Part shown: positions 7,742 to 15,361 of the stretch, in pieces
Layout of the letters: the number at the start of each line of letters is the position of its first letter
How positions within the stretch are numbered: the first letter of the stretch is position 1
NCBI GenBank assembly: GCA_002839095.1
Contig: PGXL01000007.1
Location: 1 to 64,000 of the forward strand
Direction: 5' to 3'
Origin: Tenericutes bacterium HGW-Tenericutes-2
Lineage (GTDB): Bacteria > Bacillota_I > Bacilli_A > Acholeplasmatales > Acholeplasmataceae
Length of the DNA: 64,000 nucleotides
Program-made: the position numbers and the translations under genes
The notes under the pieces: model-generated
What the model saw: the letters and a program-made list of their open reading frames with translations, nothing else
The model's database searches: none
Told to the model about the DNA's origin: nothing

Positions 7742-10150
7742 ATGTTTTATGACTACAAGAGCATTGAAAAGAAATGGCAGTCCTATTGGTATGAACAAAA
7801 ACTGTTCAAAACTCAAGAGGATAGACTCAAAGAAAAGTATTATGTTTTAGATATGTTTCCATATCCATCAGCTAGTGGACTCCATGTAGGACACATTGAA
7901 GGATATACAGCAACAGACATTATTTCAAGATTTAAAAGAATGCAAGGATACAACGTCTTACATCCAATGGGATGGGACGCTTTTGGTCTTCCTGCAGAAC
8001 AATATGCACTTTCAACTGGTAAAGATCCAAGAAGCTTTACCTATCAAAATATTGAAAATTTCAAGCGTCAGATTATTGAAGCCGGTAAGGGTATTGACTG
8101 GGATAGAGAATTTGCTACAGCAGATCCTTCCTATTTCAAATGGACGCAATGGATATTTAAGAAAATGTATGAGCACGGACTTGCTGTCTTAAAGGATGTT
8201 GAAGTCAATTGGTGTGAAGGTTTAGGAACAGTTTTAGCGAATGATGAAATTGAACTTGTTGATGGTCGCATGGTATCGGAAAGAGGTAATTATCCTGTTG
8301 TTAAGAAAGCAATGAGACAATGGGTTCTTCGAATTACTGCCTATGCAGATAGATTACTAGAGGATCTAGATACAATCGATTGGCCAGAACATTTAAAGGA
8401 AATGCAAAGAAATTGGATTGGCAAATCCAATGGTGCAATGATGACTTTTCAAGTCGATCAAGCAAATGAAACCTTTGAAATATTTACAACACGTCCTGAT
8501 ACAATCTACGGAGCTACCTATTGCGTACTCGCTCCTGAACATCCATTAGTGCTTCATATTACAACAGAGGATGAGCTATCCTCAGTTAAAAAATATATTG
8601 AAGTTACGAAGAGTAAGAATGATATGGACCGTGCATTAGATAAATCGAAAACCGGTGTATTTACTGGTTCCTATGCAATAAATCCATTAAATCATAAAAA
8701 AATACCAATTTGGATCGCAGATTATGTGCTTCCTCATTATGGTACAGGTGCTGTAATGGCTGTTCCTGCTCATGATGAAAGAGATTTTGAATTTGCTCAA
8801 GTACACGGATTAGATATCGTTGAAGTCATTCAAGGTGAATCAGAGGGTGCATTCACTGGAGATGGTATTCATTTTAACAGTGGAATTATTGATGGCTTAT
8901 ACAATAAAGAAGCAATCGAAAAAATAATTAATTTCCTTGAAAAGACAAAACAAGGATATGGACATAATACCTATAAGCTAAGAGATTGGGTCTTTTCAAG
9001 ACAACGCTATTGGGGTGAACCATTCCCAGTATTTTATGATAAGGATCAAAACATTTATCTATTAGATGATGATGATCTGCCACTTGATCTACCGGTATTA
9101 AAAAATATACGTCCAAGTGGAACAGGTGAATCACCACTTGCTAATGCTCATGATTGGCTACATGTCAATTATAAGGGTGTTGAAGGTAGAAGAGACACCA
9201 ACACAATGCCACAATTAGCAGGATCTTCCTGGTATTTCATTGGTTATATTTTAAAGAACCATTTGGGAATATTGCCATTAGATTCAGCTGAAGCTAAGAA
9301 ATTATTAGATAAATGGCTTCCAATTGATTTATATATTGGAGGGTCTGAGCATGCTGTTGGTCATTTGCTTTATGCAAGATTTTGGACTAAGTTCTTATAT
9401 GATTTAGGGCTTGTATCGGTAAATGAACCTTTCAAGAAATATTTTAATGTTGGTATGATTTTAGGTGATGATCACTCTAAAATGAGTAAATCAAAGGGAA
9501 ATGGTGTCAATCCAGATGACATAATCGAATCTCATGGTGCAGATTCCTTACGTCTTTATGAAATGTTTATGGGTCCACTAGATGCTGAAAAGCCTTGGTC
9601 AACAGAATCCTTAAATGGATCAAAGAAATTCTTGGACCGCGTTTGGCGTATGTTCGAATTCCCTATTGTTAAAGAAGAAGTTCTAGAGCTTAGACAGGTA
9701 TATCATCAAACCATTAAAAAGGTAACTGAGGACTATGAAAAGCTAGCATTTAATACAGCGATTTCCCAAATGATGATTTTCGTGAACGAAGTTTACAAGA
9801 AACAAACCATCTCTAAGGATCAAGCAAGAGGATTCTTAAAGCTATTAAATCCAATTTGCCCTCACTTAACTGAGGAAATCAATTCAGAAATACTTTCATA
9901 CAATGAAGAGCTTATTTATTCTGACTGGCCAGTCTTTAATGAACATTACTTAAAGGTAGATGAAGTTGAGATTGTTGTACAAGTCAACGGTAAGCTGCGT
10001 GCAAGATTTGTCGCTTCATTTGATGAAGATCAAGAAAAGGTTAAAAAGGATGCACTTGAGAATCCAAACGTCATTAAGCATCTTGAGGGGTTAACGATTC
10101 GTAAGGTCGTTCTTATTCCAAATAAGCTTGTCAATATCGTCGCTAACTAA
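7742..10150 (+). CDS. leuS: Leucyl-tRNA synthetase
   Basis: An 802-residue class Ia synthetase that charges tRNA-Leu. The HIGH motif is HVGH at 48-51 and the second signature is intact as KMSKSKGN. Between them lies the editing (CP1) domain with an intact TTRPDT stretch and the [15 protein letters not shown] region. Length is normal for bacterial LeuRS. The start is ATG 7742, preceded by GAAGG; an upstream in-frame ATG would add 20 residues that are translated from the promoter and are not LeuRS-like. The gene has its own promoter and terminator. Confidence 0.97.
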   Translation: MFYDYKSIEKKWQSYWYEQKLFKTQEDRLKEKYYVLDMFPYPSASGLHVGHIEGYTATDIISRFKRMQGYNVLHPMGWDAFGLPAEQYALSTGKDPRSFTYQNIENFKRQIIEAGKGIDWDREFATADPSYFKWTQWIFKKMYEHGLAVLKDVEVNWCEGLGTVLANDEIELVDGRMVSERGNYPVVKKAMRQWVLRITAYADRLLEDLDTIDWPEHLKEMQRNWIGKSNGAMMTFQVDQANETFEIFTTRPDTIYGATYCVLAPEHPLVLHITTEDELSSVKKYIEVTKSKNDMDRALDKSKTGVFTGSYAINPLNHKKIPIWIADYVLPHYGTGAVMAVPAHDERDFEFAQVHGLDIVEVIQGESEGAFTGDGIHFNSGIIDGLYNKEAIEKIINFLEKTKQGYGHNTYKLRDWVFSRQRYWGEPFPVFYDKDQNIYLLDDDDLPLDLPVLKNIRPSGTGESPLANAHDWLHVNYKGVEGRRDTNTMPQLAGSSWYFIGYILKNHLGILPLDSAEAKKLLDKWLPIDLYIGGSEHAVGHLLYARFWTKFLYDLGLVSVNEPFKKYFNVGMILGDDHSKMSKSKGNGVNPDDIIESHGADSLRLYEMFMGPLDAEKPWSTESLNGSKKFLDRVWRMFEFPIVKEEVLELRQVYHQTIKKVTEDYEKLAFNTAISQMMIFVNEVYKKQTISKDQARGFLKLLNPICPHLTEEINSEILSYNEELIYSDWPVFNEHYLKVDEVEIVVQVNGKLRARFVASFDEDQEKVKKDALENPNVIKHLEGLTIRKVVLIPNKLVNIVAN

Positions 10151-10163
10151 ATATAATAAAATC

Positions 10164-10193
10164 TACTCTACATATTGTAGGGTATTTTTTTTT
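10164..10193 (+). terminator. leuS: leuS terminator
   Basis: A 9-bp stem with one G-T pair (TACTCTACA at 10164-10172, TGTAGGGTA at 10176-10184) and a 3-nt loop precedes a run of nine T residues. Confidence 0.88.
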
Positions 10194-10222
10194 ATATCTA
10201 AAATGATGGTAAAATCATTATA

Positions 10223-10255
10223 TACCAATAAAAAGGGTACCTATTTTGTATATTA
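10223..10255 (+). promoter_or_regulatory. Putative ECF-sigma autoregulated promoter, copy 1
   Basis: The block TACCAATAAAAA, then a TTTGTA(T/C)ATTA box 22 bases after its start, recurs in the same spacing at 11903. Here it ends 16 bases before the ECF sigma start codon. It does not look like a sigma-A promoter. The spacing of the two blocks fits ECF -35/-10 elements, so the sigma factor probably drives its own operon. This is inferred from the repeat, not from a known consensus. Confidence 0.7.
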
Positions 10256-10271
10256 TGCGTAAGGGGAACTT

Positions 10272-10784
10272 ATGGACAACATTCATTTGATTATCAGAGA
10301 GCTCAAACAAAAGAACTATCAATCATTTGATACTTTTTATAACTTGACAAAAAATCAGGTTTTTTATGCCATCATTTCTGTTGTTAAAGATAATGATTTG
10401 GCACAAGATATCATGCAAGATACCTATGTGAAGTTCCTAGAAAAAATTGATCAGTATAAAGATGGAGCAAACCCCTATGCATATCTTTCAACTATTGCTA
10501 GAAACTTGGCAATTAATACCTACAATCAAAGAAAACGTGAAGTATACTCTGAAGAGATATTCGAAACAATACCTTCACCAGAAGAAAATAATGACGAAGA
10601 GGATATCTTCAAGATACTCGATCTCCTCGATCCAGATGAAAGAGAAGTCGTAACACTTCATATCATCAATAATCTCAAATTTAGAGAAATCGTTCCAATC
10701 GTAGATAAACCATTAGGTACAGTGTTATGGATATATAATAAAGCAATTAAAAAATTAAAAGAAAAGGTAGGTGACATTCTATGA
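10272..10784 (+). CDS. ECF-type RNA polymerase sigma factor
   Basis: A 170-residue sigma-70-family factor with only regions 2 and 4. Region 2 (about 10-75) includes DNDLAQDIMQDTYVKFLEKI, which contacts core polymerase and the -10 box. Region 4 (about 110-165) is a helix-turn-helix around EREVVTLHIINNLKFREI. An acidic linker (EENNDEEDI) joins them. AAGGGG precedes the ATG. It overlaps the next gene by ATGA, the usual sigma/anti-sigma arrangement. Upstream and in front of the lipoprotein gene lies the same promoter-like motif, suggesting self-control. I cannot assign it to a numbered ECF group. Confidence 0.93.
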   Translation: MDNIHLIIRELKQKNYQSFDTFYNLTKNQVFYAIISVVKDNDLAQDIMQDTYVKFLEKIDQYKDGANPYAYLSTIARNLAINTYNQRKREVYSEEIFETIPSPEENNDEEDIFKILDLLDPDEREVVTLHIINNLKFREIVPIVDKPLGTVLWIYNKAIKKLKEKVGDIL

Positions 10785-11887
10785 AGAAAAAAGAACTAAT
10801 CAGACTTATCCAAACTAAATCAAGAGAAGTAGAAATCAAGGATTTTTCAAGTTCTATTTTAGAAAGAGTCAAAAATCTACCTCAAAAAGAAGTGATTGAA
10901 GCACCAAAGCGTGTGTTTAGACTTAAACCTATATTGTTTGCAACACTAGGTACGCTCGCGTCCGTTCTATTATTTATGGTTTTATATAACCCGGCATCAC
11001 CTATTATTCCAACGGACCCAATCACTCCATCACTTCAAAATATGGATGAAGTCATTGCGCTTTCTACAGTATCTACAGCATCCTTAGTTGAGACATTTGA
11101 TGCTGAACTATCAATTAATGACAGTTATACACTTAGCTTTGGTAATCCACAAGATACTCAAAGAATACGTGATGAAATTAAAGATGTAACCAAATACATG
11201 GAAACCATCGAAAAGCTATTTGCTAGTGAAAGCAATTTTAATCTCCAAAAAGAAAATATTACTGCAGGACCATTCACGAATCGTATGAACTTTAAAACTA
11301 AAGACCTATTAGGTCAAGAGGCTAGCTACAAATTTGACTATAGTCAAGTCGCTTTAGCTAATCCAAAGCACTTTAATCTTGATGGTGAGCTTGAAATTGG
11401 TGAAAAAATATATCATATTACAGGTAAAGCAGAAACAGACATGAATCAATTGATGTTAAAGGCAGAAAAGGATAGTTCAAATTATATTTTGATAAATTAT
11501 CAGCTGAACCAATCGATTCACCAATTTACAGTAGAAATTGTTAAAAATGATGAAACCATTCAAAAGGTTCAATTTGATCTTGAACAATCTGAAACTAGTA
11601 AAAAGATTAATTTACAGTTTATTGAAGGTGAATCCATAGGCACATATGAATTCCAAATTGAAGAAAATGATAATGTAAAAATTATTAAAGCTAAATATCA
11701 TATCGTATTTGATGAAGAAGAGGAAAAGGGAGAGTTTATATTAAGAGTATTAACTATACAAAATAAGACAACCTATTCTATATTAATAAAGCCGGAAGGG
11801 AAACCACCATTCATTATTACTCAAAATAGAGTCATGACGGAAAGAAGACCTGGATTTCAGACATCACTAGAAAATGTGAATTTGTAA
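10781..11887 (+). CDS. Single-pass membrane protein in anti-sigma position
   Basis: A 368-residue protein with a basic cytoplasmic segment (1-48), one membrane helix (about 49-69, ILFATLGTLASVLLFMVLYN) and about 300 residues outside. It starts inside the ECF sigma stop codon (ATGA), so the two are made together. The topology and coupling are those of an ECF anti-sigma factor, although no zinc-binding anti-sigma motif (HxxxCxxC) is present and I do not recognise the outer domain, which is rich in beta-strand-like segments and charged residues. The inside segment is short for sigma-factor binding but sufficient in some families. It would hold the sigma factor until an outside signal arrives. 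That role is inferred. Confidence 0.7.
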   Translation: MKKKELIRLIQTKSREVEIKDFSSSILERVKNLPQKEVIEAPKRVFRLKPILFATLGTLASVLLFMVLYNPASPIIPTDPITPSLQNMDEVIALSTVSTASLVETFDAELSINDSYTLSFGNPQDTQRIRDEIKDVTKYMETIEKLFASESNFNLQKENITAGPFTNRMNFKTKDLLGQEASYKFDYSQVALANPKHFNLDGELEIGEKIYHITGKAETDMNQLMLKAEKDSSNYILINYQLNQSIHQFTVEIVKNDETIQKVQFDLEQSETSKKINLQFIEGESIGTYEFQIEENDNVKIIKAKYHIVFDEEEEKGEFILRVLTIQNKTTYSILIKPEGKPPFIITQNRVMTERRPGFQTSLENVNL

Positions 11888-11902
11888 CATAATTTCATAA
11901 AG

Positions 11903-11935
11903 TACCAATAAAAATGGATCCTTCTTTGTACATTA
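11903..11935 (+). promoter_or_regulatory. Putative ECF-sigma promoter, copy 2
   Basis: This matches copy 1 at 10223 through TACCAATAAAAA, a shared GG, CCT, then TTTGTA and ATTA, all in the same register. It lies 24 bases before the lipoprotein start. Finding the motif before both units ties the lipoprotein to the sigma factor's regulon. Confidence 0.7.
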
Positions 11936-11958
11936 AGTGTATAAAGGAGGATTTAAAA

Positions 11959-12993
11959 ATGAAAAAAGTTAAATTAGTTTTAAGTTTTGCATTTATTTTA
12001 TTCGCAGCCGTTGCGATTGTTGGGTGTGCAAGTTCTGTATCAGCCAATGATACATACGTTACATTAGATATCAATCCAAGTGTAGAATTAATTGTCACAC
12101 CAAAAGAAAAGGTTATTTATGCTAATCCACTCAATGAAGATGCTGAAGTGCTATTAGTAGATCTAAACTTAGTTGGTCTTGATTTAGATGTTGCTATTCA
12201 AATGATTATTGATACAGCAATTGAATTAGGCTACATTGATGTAGATTCAGAAGAAACAATCGTTTCAGTCACTGCAATATCTAAGGATTCTGCAATTGGT
12301 GAAAAGATTAGAGAACAAGTTAAAGCACATATCAATAATGAATTTAAAGATCGTGCATTAATGGGTCGTGCTGAAGACAAAGGATTTACACCTGACTTTT
12401 TAGTAGAAGCAGAAGCTTATGGAGTTACTCCAGGGTTCCTATTCATGGCTAAATCAGTTGTAGTTGTTAATGATGAAGTTTTATTAGAAGATGCATTACA
12501 AATGACAGTACCTGAACTACAAGCTATTCTTAGAGAAGCTAAAGAAGCTCAAAAAGAAGTAGTATCAGCACTTAGAGAAGAATTCTTAGCTGCAAGAGCA
12601 CTTATATTTGATGAATACATTCCTCAAATTCAAGCACTTGAAACAGACCTAGAAGCAAATGCTGAAGTTATTGCAGCTCTTGAAGTTGAACTTGCTGAAG
12701 CTGAAGAAGCTGACAAAGCAGCAATTCAAGCTGAACTTGATCTTGCACTAGAAGCAAAAGCAACACTTGAAGCAGATCTAGAAGCATTAGTAACAGTATT
12801 CCATGAAGAATTTAAAGCACTACGTGATGAATTTCATGCACAATCAGTAGTACTAAGAGCAGAAATTAGAGAAATGAACCAACATAGAAAAGAAGTTAAT
12901 CAAGCAAAGGTTCAAGAATTTCTAAACCAAATGCAAGAACGTAGACAAGAATTAAAAGAAGCAATTGACCAGTTTCAAAAATTACGCCCATAA
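11959..12993 (+). CDS. Lipoprotein with RsgI-like autoproteolysis domain and coiled coil
   Basis: A 344-residue probable lipoprotein. The signal peptide ends in IVGC, with the lipid cysteine at residue 23. Next comes a domain that reads like the periplasmic part of RsgI anti-sigma-I factors (YVTLDINPSVEL at 33-44, then ALNEDA-type residues and a helical stretch ending LGYIDVD). In RsgI the Asn-Pro of this motif (here N39-P40) is where the protein cleaves itself. From about residue 180 to the end the chain is a long, charged, Ala/Glu-rich coiled coil. RsgI's cytoplasmic sigma-binding part and membrane helix are absent. The start at 11959 follows AAAGGAGG by 8 bases; an earlier in-frame ATG would overlap the promoter motif. 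It is probably a surface sensor or target of the adjacent sigma factor. Confidence 0.75.
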   Translation: MKKVKLVLSFAFILFAAVAIVGCASSVSANDTYVTLDINPSVELIVTPKEKVIYANPLNEDAEVLLVDLNLVGLDLDVAIQMIIDTAIELGYIDVDSEETIVSVTAISKDSAIGEKIREQVKAHINNEFKDRALMGRAEDKGFTPDFLVEAEAYGVTPGFLFMAKSVVVVNDEVLLEDALQMTVPELQAILREAKEAQKEVVSALREEFLAARALIFDEYIPQIQALETDLEANAEVIAALEVELAEAEEADKAAIQAELDLALEAKATLEADLEALVTVFHEEFKALRDEFHAQSVVLRAEIREMNQHRKEVNQAKVQEFLNQMQERRQELKEAIDQFQKLRP

Positions 12994-13013
12994 TTCCCCT
13001 TATGGGAAATGAT

Positions 13014-13048
13014 AAAAAAGACGAGAGCATTTAGCTTTCGTCTTTTAC
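13014..13048. terminator. Shared bidirectional terminator
   Basis: A 12-bp stem with one wobble pair (13016-13027 with 13035-13046, loop CATTTAG) sits between convergent genes. A-rich on the left and T-rich on the right, it can end transcription from both strands. The leftward mnmM stop codon lies in its loop, so the last codons of mnmM form one arm. A smaller TTCCC/GGGAA hairpin follows the lipoprotein stop. Confidence 0.85.
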
Positions 13049-13588
13049 TTTATGGATCATGAGAATATATGGAGGATAATTATCTTGATAGGGTAATTCA
13101 GTCTTTATAACTTTATATAAGTCTGAATCTAACTTACTTAAAAACATATTTAATGACTCTGATTCCTTTTTCCCCTCATCATGTCCTGTATAGACAACAA
13201 GTTGTATGAATCCATCCAATGGTATTTTTGGAAGTATTGAGGAAATTGCATGTATGGTTGAATCAGTTCTTGTAGTTATCGATTTATCTCCATTTGGCAA
13301 ATAGCCCAAATTAAATATAACAGCTTTATACCCATCAACATATTGATTGATATGCTCATGCGTAACTAAGATAAGCTCTACATTTGTGATTTGATGGAGA
13401 GTGAGCTTTTTGTTGGTTTCAAAAATTGCTTTTTCCTGAATATCAAATGCATAAACCTTTTTAGATATTTTGGAAAGAAAAAGTGTGTCTAATCCATTGC
13501 CCATGGTTGCATCAACAACAACATCATCAGAAGATATATATTGTTTTAATAAGAGATGTGCGTAATCAAGAATGAAGTTCTTTTTCAT
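13031..13588 (-). CDS. mnmM: tRNA 5-aminomethyl-2-thiouridine methyltransferase (YtqB family)
   Basis: A 185-residue class I SAM-dependent methyltransferase. The SAM-binding loop is VVVDATMGNGLDTLFLS near the N-terminus and the conserved NLGYLPNGDK stretch is the YtqB signature. In Bacillus, YtqB (MnmM) makes the last methyl transfer to mnm5s2U at the wobble base of tRNAs. I start it at the internal ATG 13588, which has AGGGTGA before it and keeps the SAM domain; an upstream ATG adds eight extra residues. It overlaps the end of the radical-SAM gene by 23 bp, so the pair is co-translated, as with ytqA-ytqB in Bacillus. Confidence 0.85.
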   Translation of the reverse strand: MKKNFILDYAHLLLKQYISSDDVVVDATMGNGLDTLFLSKISKKVYAFDIQEKAIFETNKKLTLHQITNVELILVTHEHINQYVDGYKAVIFNLGYLPNGDKSITTRTDSTIHAISSILPKIPLDGFIQLVVYTGHDEGKKESESLNMFLSKLDSDLYKVIKTELPYQDNYPPYILMIHKVKDES

Positions 13589-14510
13589 AATAATCACCCT
13601 GGAATAATCCAAGCTTTCTCATTTTTTTATCAATTTCATTGGTAACAACAAATTTCTTTCTAGTCCAATTCGGTGCAATTAGCATATGACTCGGTGCATC
13701 ACCAGTTAATCTGTGAATAATAATATCTTTTCTTAACCACAAAATTTGATCAACGGTAACATCAACATAGTCCTCTAAGGTCATCATCTTCCAAGGATTT
13801 TTTTTATAATCATAGCCCATCTTCGTTTTTTCCATTAAATGAAGCATATGAATCTTGATTCCTTGAATATCTAGCTTATTGATATGCTTTACTGTATCCA
13901 TCATCATTTCCTTGGTTTCAAAGGGAAGACCATTGATTATATGGACGACGACTTCAAGATTTTTATCTCTTAATCGTTTCACAGCATCATCAAAGCATGC
14001 TAAGTCATGTGCTCTATTGATTAAATCAGAGGTCGTTTGATGAATGGTCTGAAGACCTAATTCAATTTGAACTGGCATTCTTGTGTTTAACTCAGCAAGA
14101 TACTCTATAACATCATTAGGAAGTACATCAGGTCTTGTAGCAATCGATAGCATGACGATATTTGGATCTAAAGTAATCGCTTCCTCATATAAAGCCTTTA
14201 ATCTAGGTAGTGGAGCATGTGTGTTCGTATTTGCTTGAAAATAAGCAATGTAATACCCATCCTCCCATTTTTGATGCATCATGCTCTTAATCTTATCAAA
14301 TTGAGATCTCAAGGGCTCTAATTTGTTACCAGCAAAATCGCCACTTCCCATATAGGAACAAAAAGTACAGCCACCGCTTGCGACTGTTCCATCAATATTG
14401 GGACAAGTAAAACCACCATTTAAAGCGATTTTAAAAACCTTTTTATTATATTTTTCTAAATAGTAGTTATTTAATGTATTGTAATGCTTTTCATGATTCA
14501 TTAAGTTCAT
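13566..14510 (-). CDS. mnmL: Radical SAM protein, YtqA family (tRNA wobble uridine modification)
   Basis: A 314-residue radical-SAM enzyme of the TIGR01212 type. The [4Fe-4S] cysteines are in TCPNIDGTVASGGCTFCS, with the wide CX(n)CxxC spacing typical of this subfamily, followed by TNTHAPL. The Bacillus homologue YtqA (MnmL) is reported to act with MnmM in building mnm5s2U in Gram-positive bacteria. GGTGA precedes the ATG at 14510. It is the first gene of the two-gene leftward unit. Substrate assignment rests on that family work and the preserved pairing. Confidence 0.82.
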   Translation of the reverse strand: MNLMNHEKHYNTLNNYYLEKYNKKVFKIALNGGFTCPNIDGTVASGGCTFCSYMGSGDFAGNKLEPLRSQFDKIKSMMHQKWEDGYYIAYFQANTNTHAPLPRLKALYEEAITLDPNIVMLSIATRPDVLPNDVIEYLAELNTRMPVQIELGLQTIHQTTSDLINRAHDLACFDDAVKRLRDKNLEVVVHIINGLPFETKEMMMDTVKHINKLDIQGIKIHMLHLMEKTKMGYDYKKNPWKMMTLEDYVDVTVDQILWLRKDIIIHRLTGDAPSHMLIAPNWTRKKFVVTNEIDKKMRKLGLFQGDYYEKELHS

Positions 14511-14581
14511 CTTTTTTCACCACTTACATTTTATCATATGACAGATTATTATGATATAATAAGACACAAGGAGTTGAAGGC

Positions 14582-15361
14582 ATGTTCAAGAGAATGACAA
14601 CAAGTTTATCGAAGCCCCCGCTTGCGGTTTTTTTTATGAAAGATTCATGGGGTAGAGCATTATTATATCTCTTTTTTATTCCTTTGTTGCTGACGATCCC
14701 ACTTTTGATTCAGTCTGCTATTAAACCAGGAATGACTATTTCAAGATATGATCAGTTAGTTCAAGTGATTCAAACGGATTTTACTGTCCCAAATACGACA
14801 ATTCAAAATGGAATATTAACATATGAATCAGATAAAAAAGTGAAATTTGATCATTTCACATTATATATTGGAAACCTTGAAATGGATCAATCTACTATAG
14901 CAATCAGATTTGAATCAGCAGATCTTGTACTTTATATGAATCGTGTTGAAATTGATAGAATAAGCTATGAAGAGATTAATTTATTAGAGCATGATTTTTC
15001 GAATAATTCATTAGAAAATTCTAAAAAGCTTGCATCATCCATTAGAGTGCTTTATAACGAAAATGATTCATTAATGATGATAGATATTATGCTCCTCTAT
15101 TTCTTTGGATTATACGACTATATATTCTACGTCCTATTAATGGCCATAATGATGATGATTTTCGTACCGCGAATTCAAATACCGTTTCGATATCGATTCA
15201 AATTATCGATTTATCTATCTACCATACTCATATTTTTACAGCTCGCATTATCACTATTTGGATTAAGTCAGCTTGATTTCCTAGGCGTTTTTGCACTCTA
15301 TTTTTATCACATCTGGGCTTATCGTTCAATGAAAACTATACAGAAAGGGGATACACTGTGA
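14582..15361 (+). CDS. DUF1189-family membrane protein
   Basis: A 259-residue membrane protein. One helix lies near the N-terminus (about 26-46), followed by an outside domain (about 50-165) and a cluster of hydrophobic helices from about 170 to 250. The pattern and the opening (PLAVFFMKDSWGRALLYLFF) fit DUF1189, whose function is unknown. A TATAAT at 14555-14560 and a GGAG site precede the ATG. It overlaps polC by ATGA-like spacing (4 bp), so it is transcribed into polC. Confidence 0.75.
   Translation: MFKRMTTSLSKPPLAVFFMKDSWGRALLYLFFIPLLLTIPLLIQSAIKPGMTISRYDQLVQVIQTDFTVPNTTIQNGILTYESDKKVKFDHFTLYIGNLEMDQSTIAIRFESADLVLYMNRVEIDRISYEEINLLEHDFSNNSLENSKKLASSIRVLYNENDSLMMIDIMLLYFFGLYDYIFYVLLMAIMMMIFVPRIQIPFRYRFKLSIYLSTILIFLQLALSLFGLSQLDFLGVFALYFYHIWAYRSMKTIQKGDTL

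Noticed and set aside
11914-11958. Extended start of the RsgI-like lipoprotein
   Set aside because: The extra 15 residues are translated from inside the promoter motif and would spoil the lipoprotein signal peptide.
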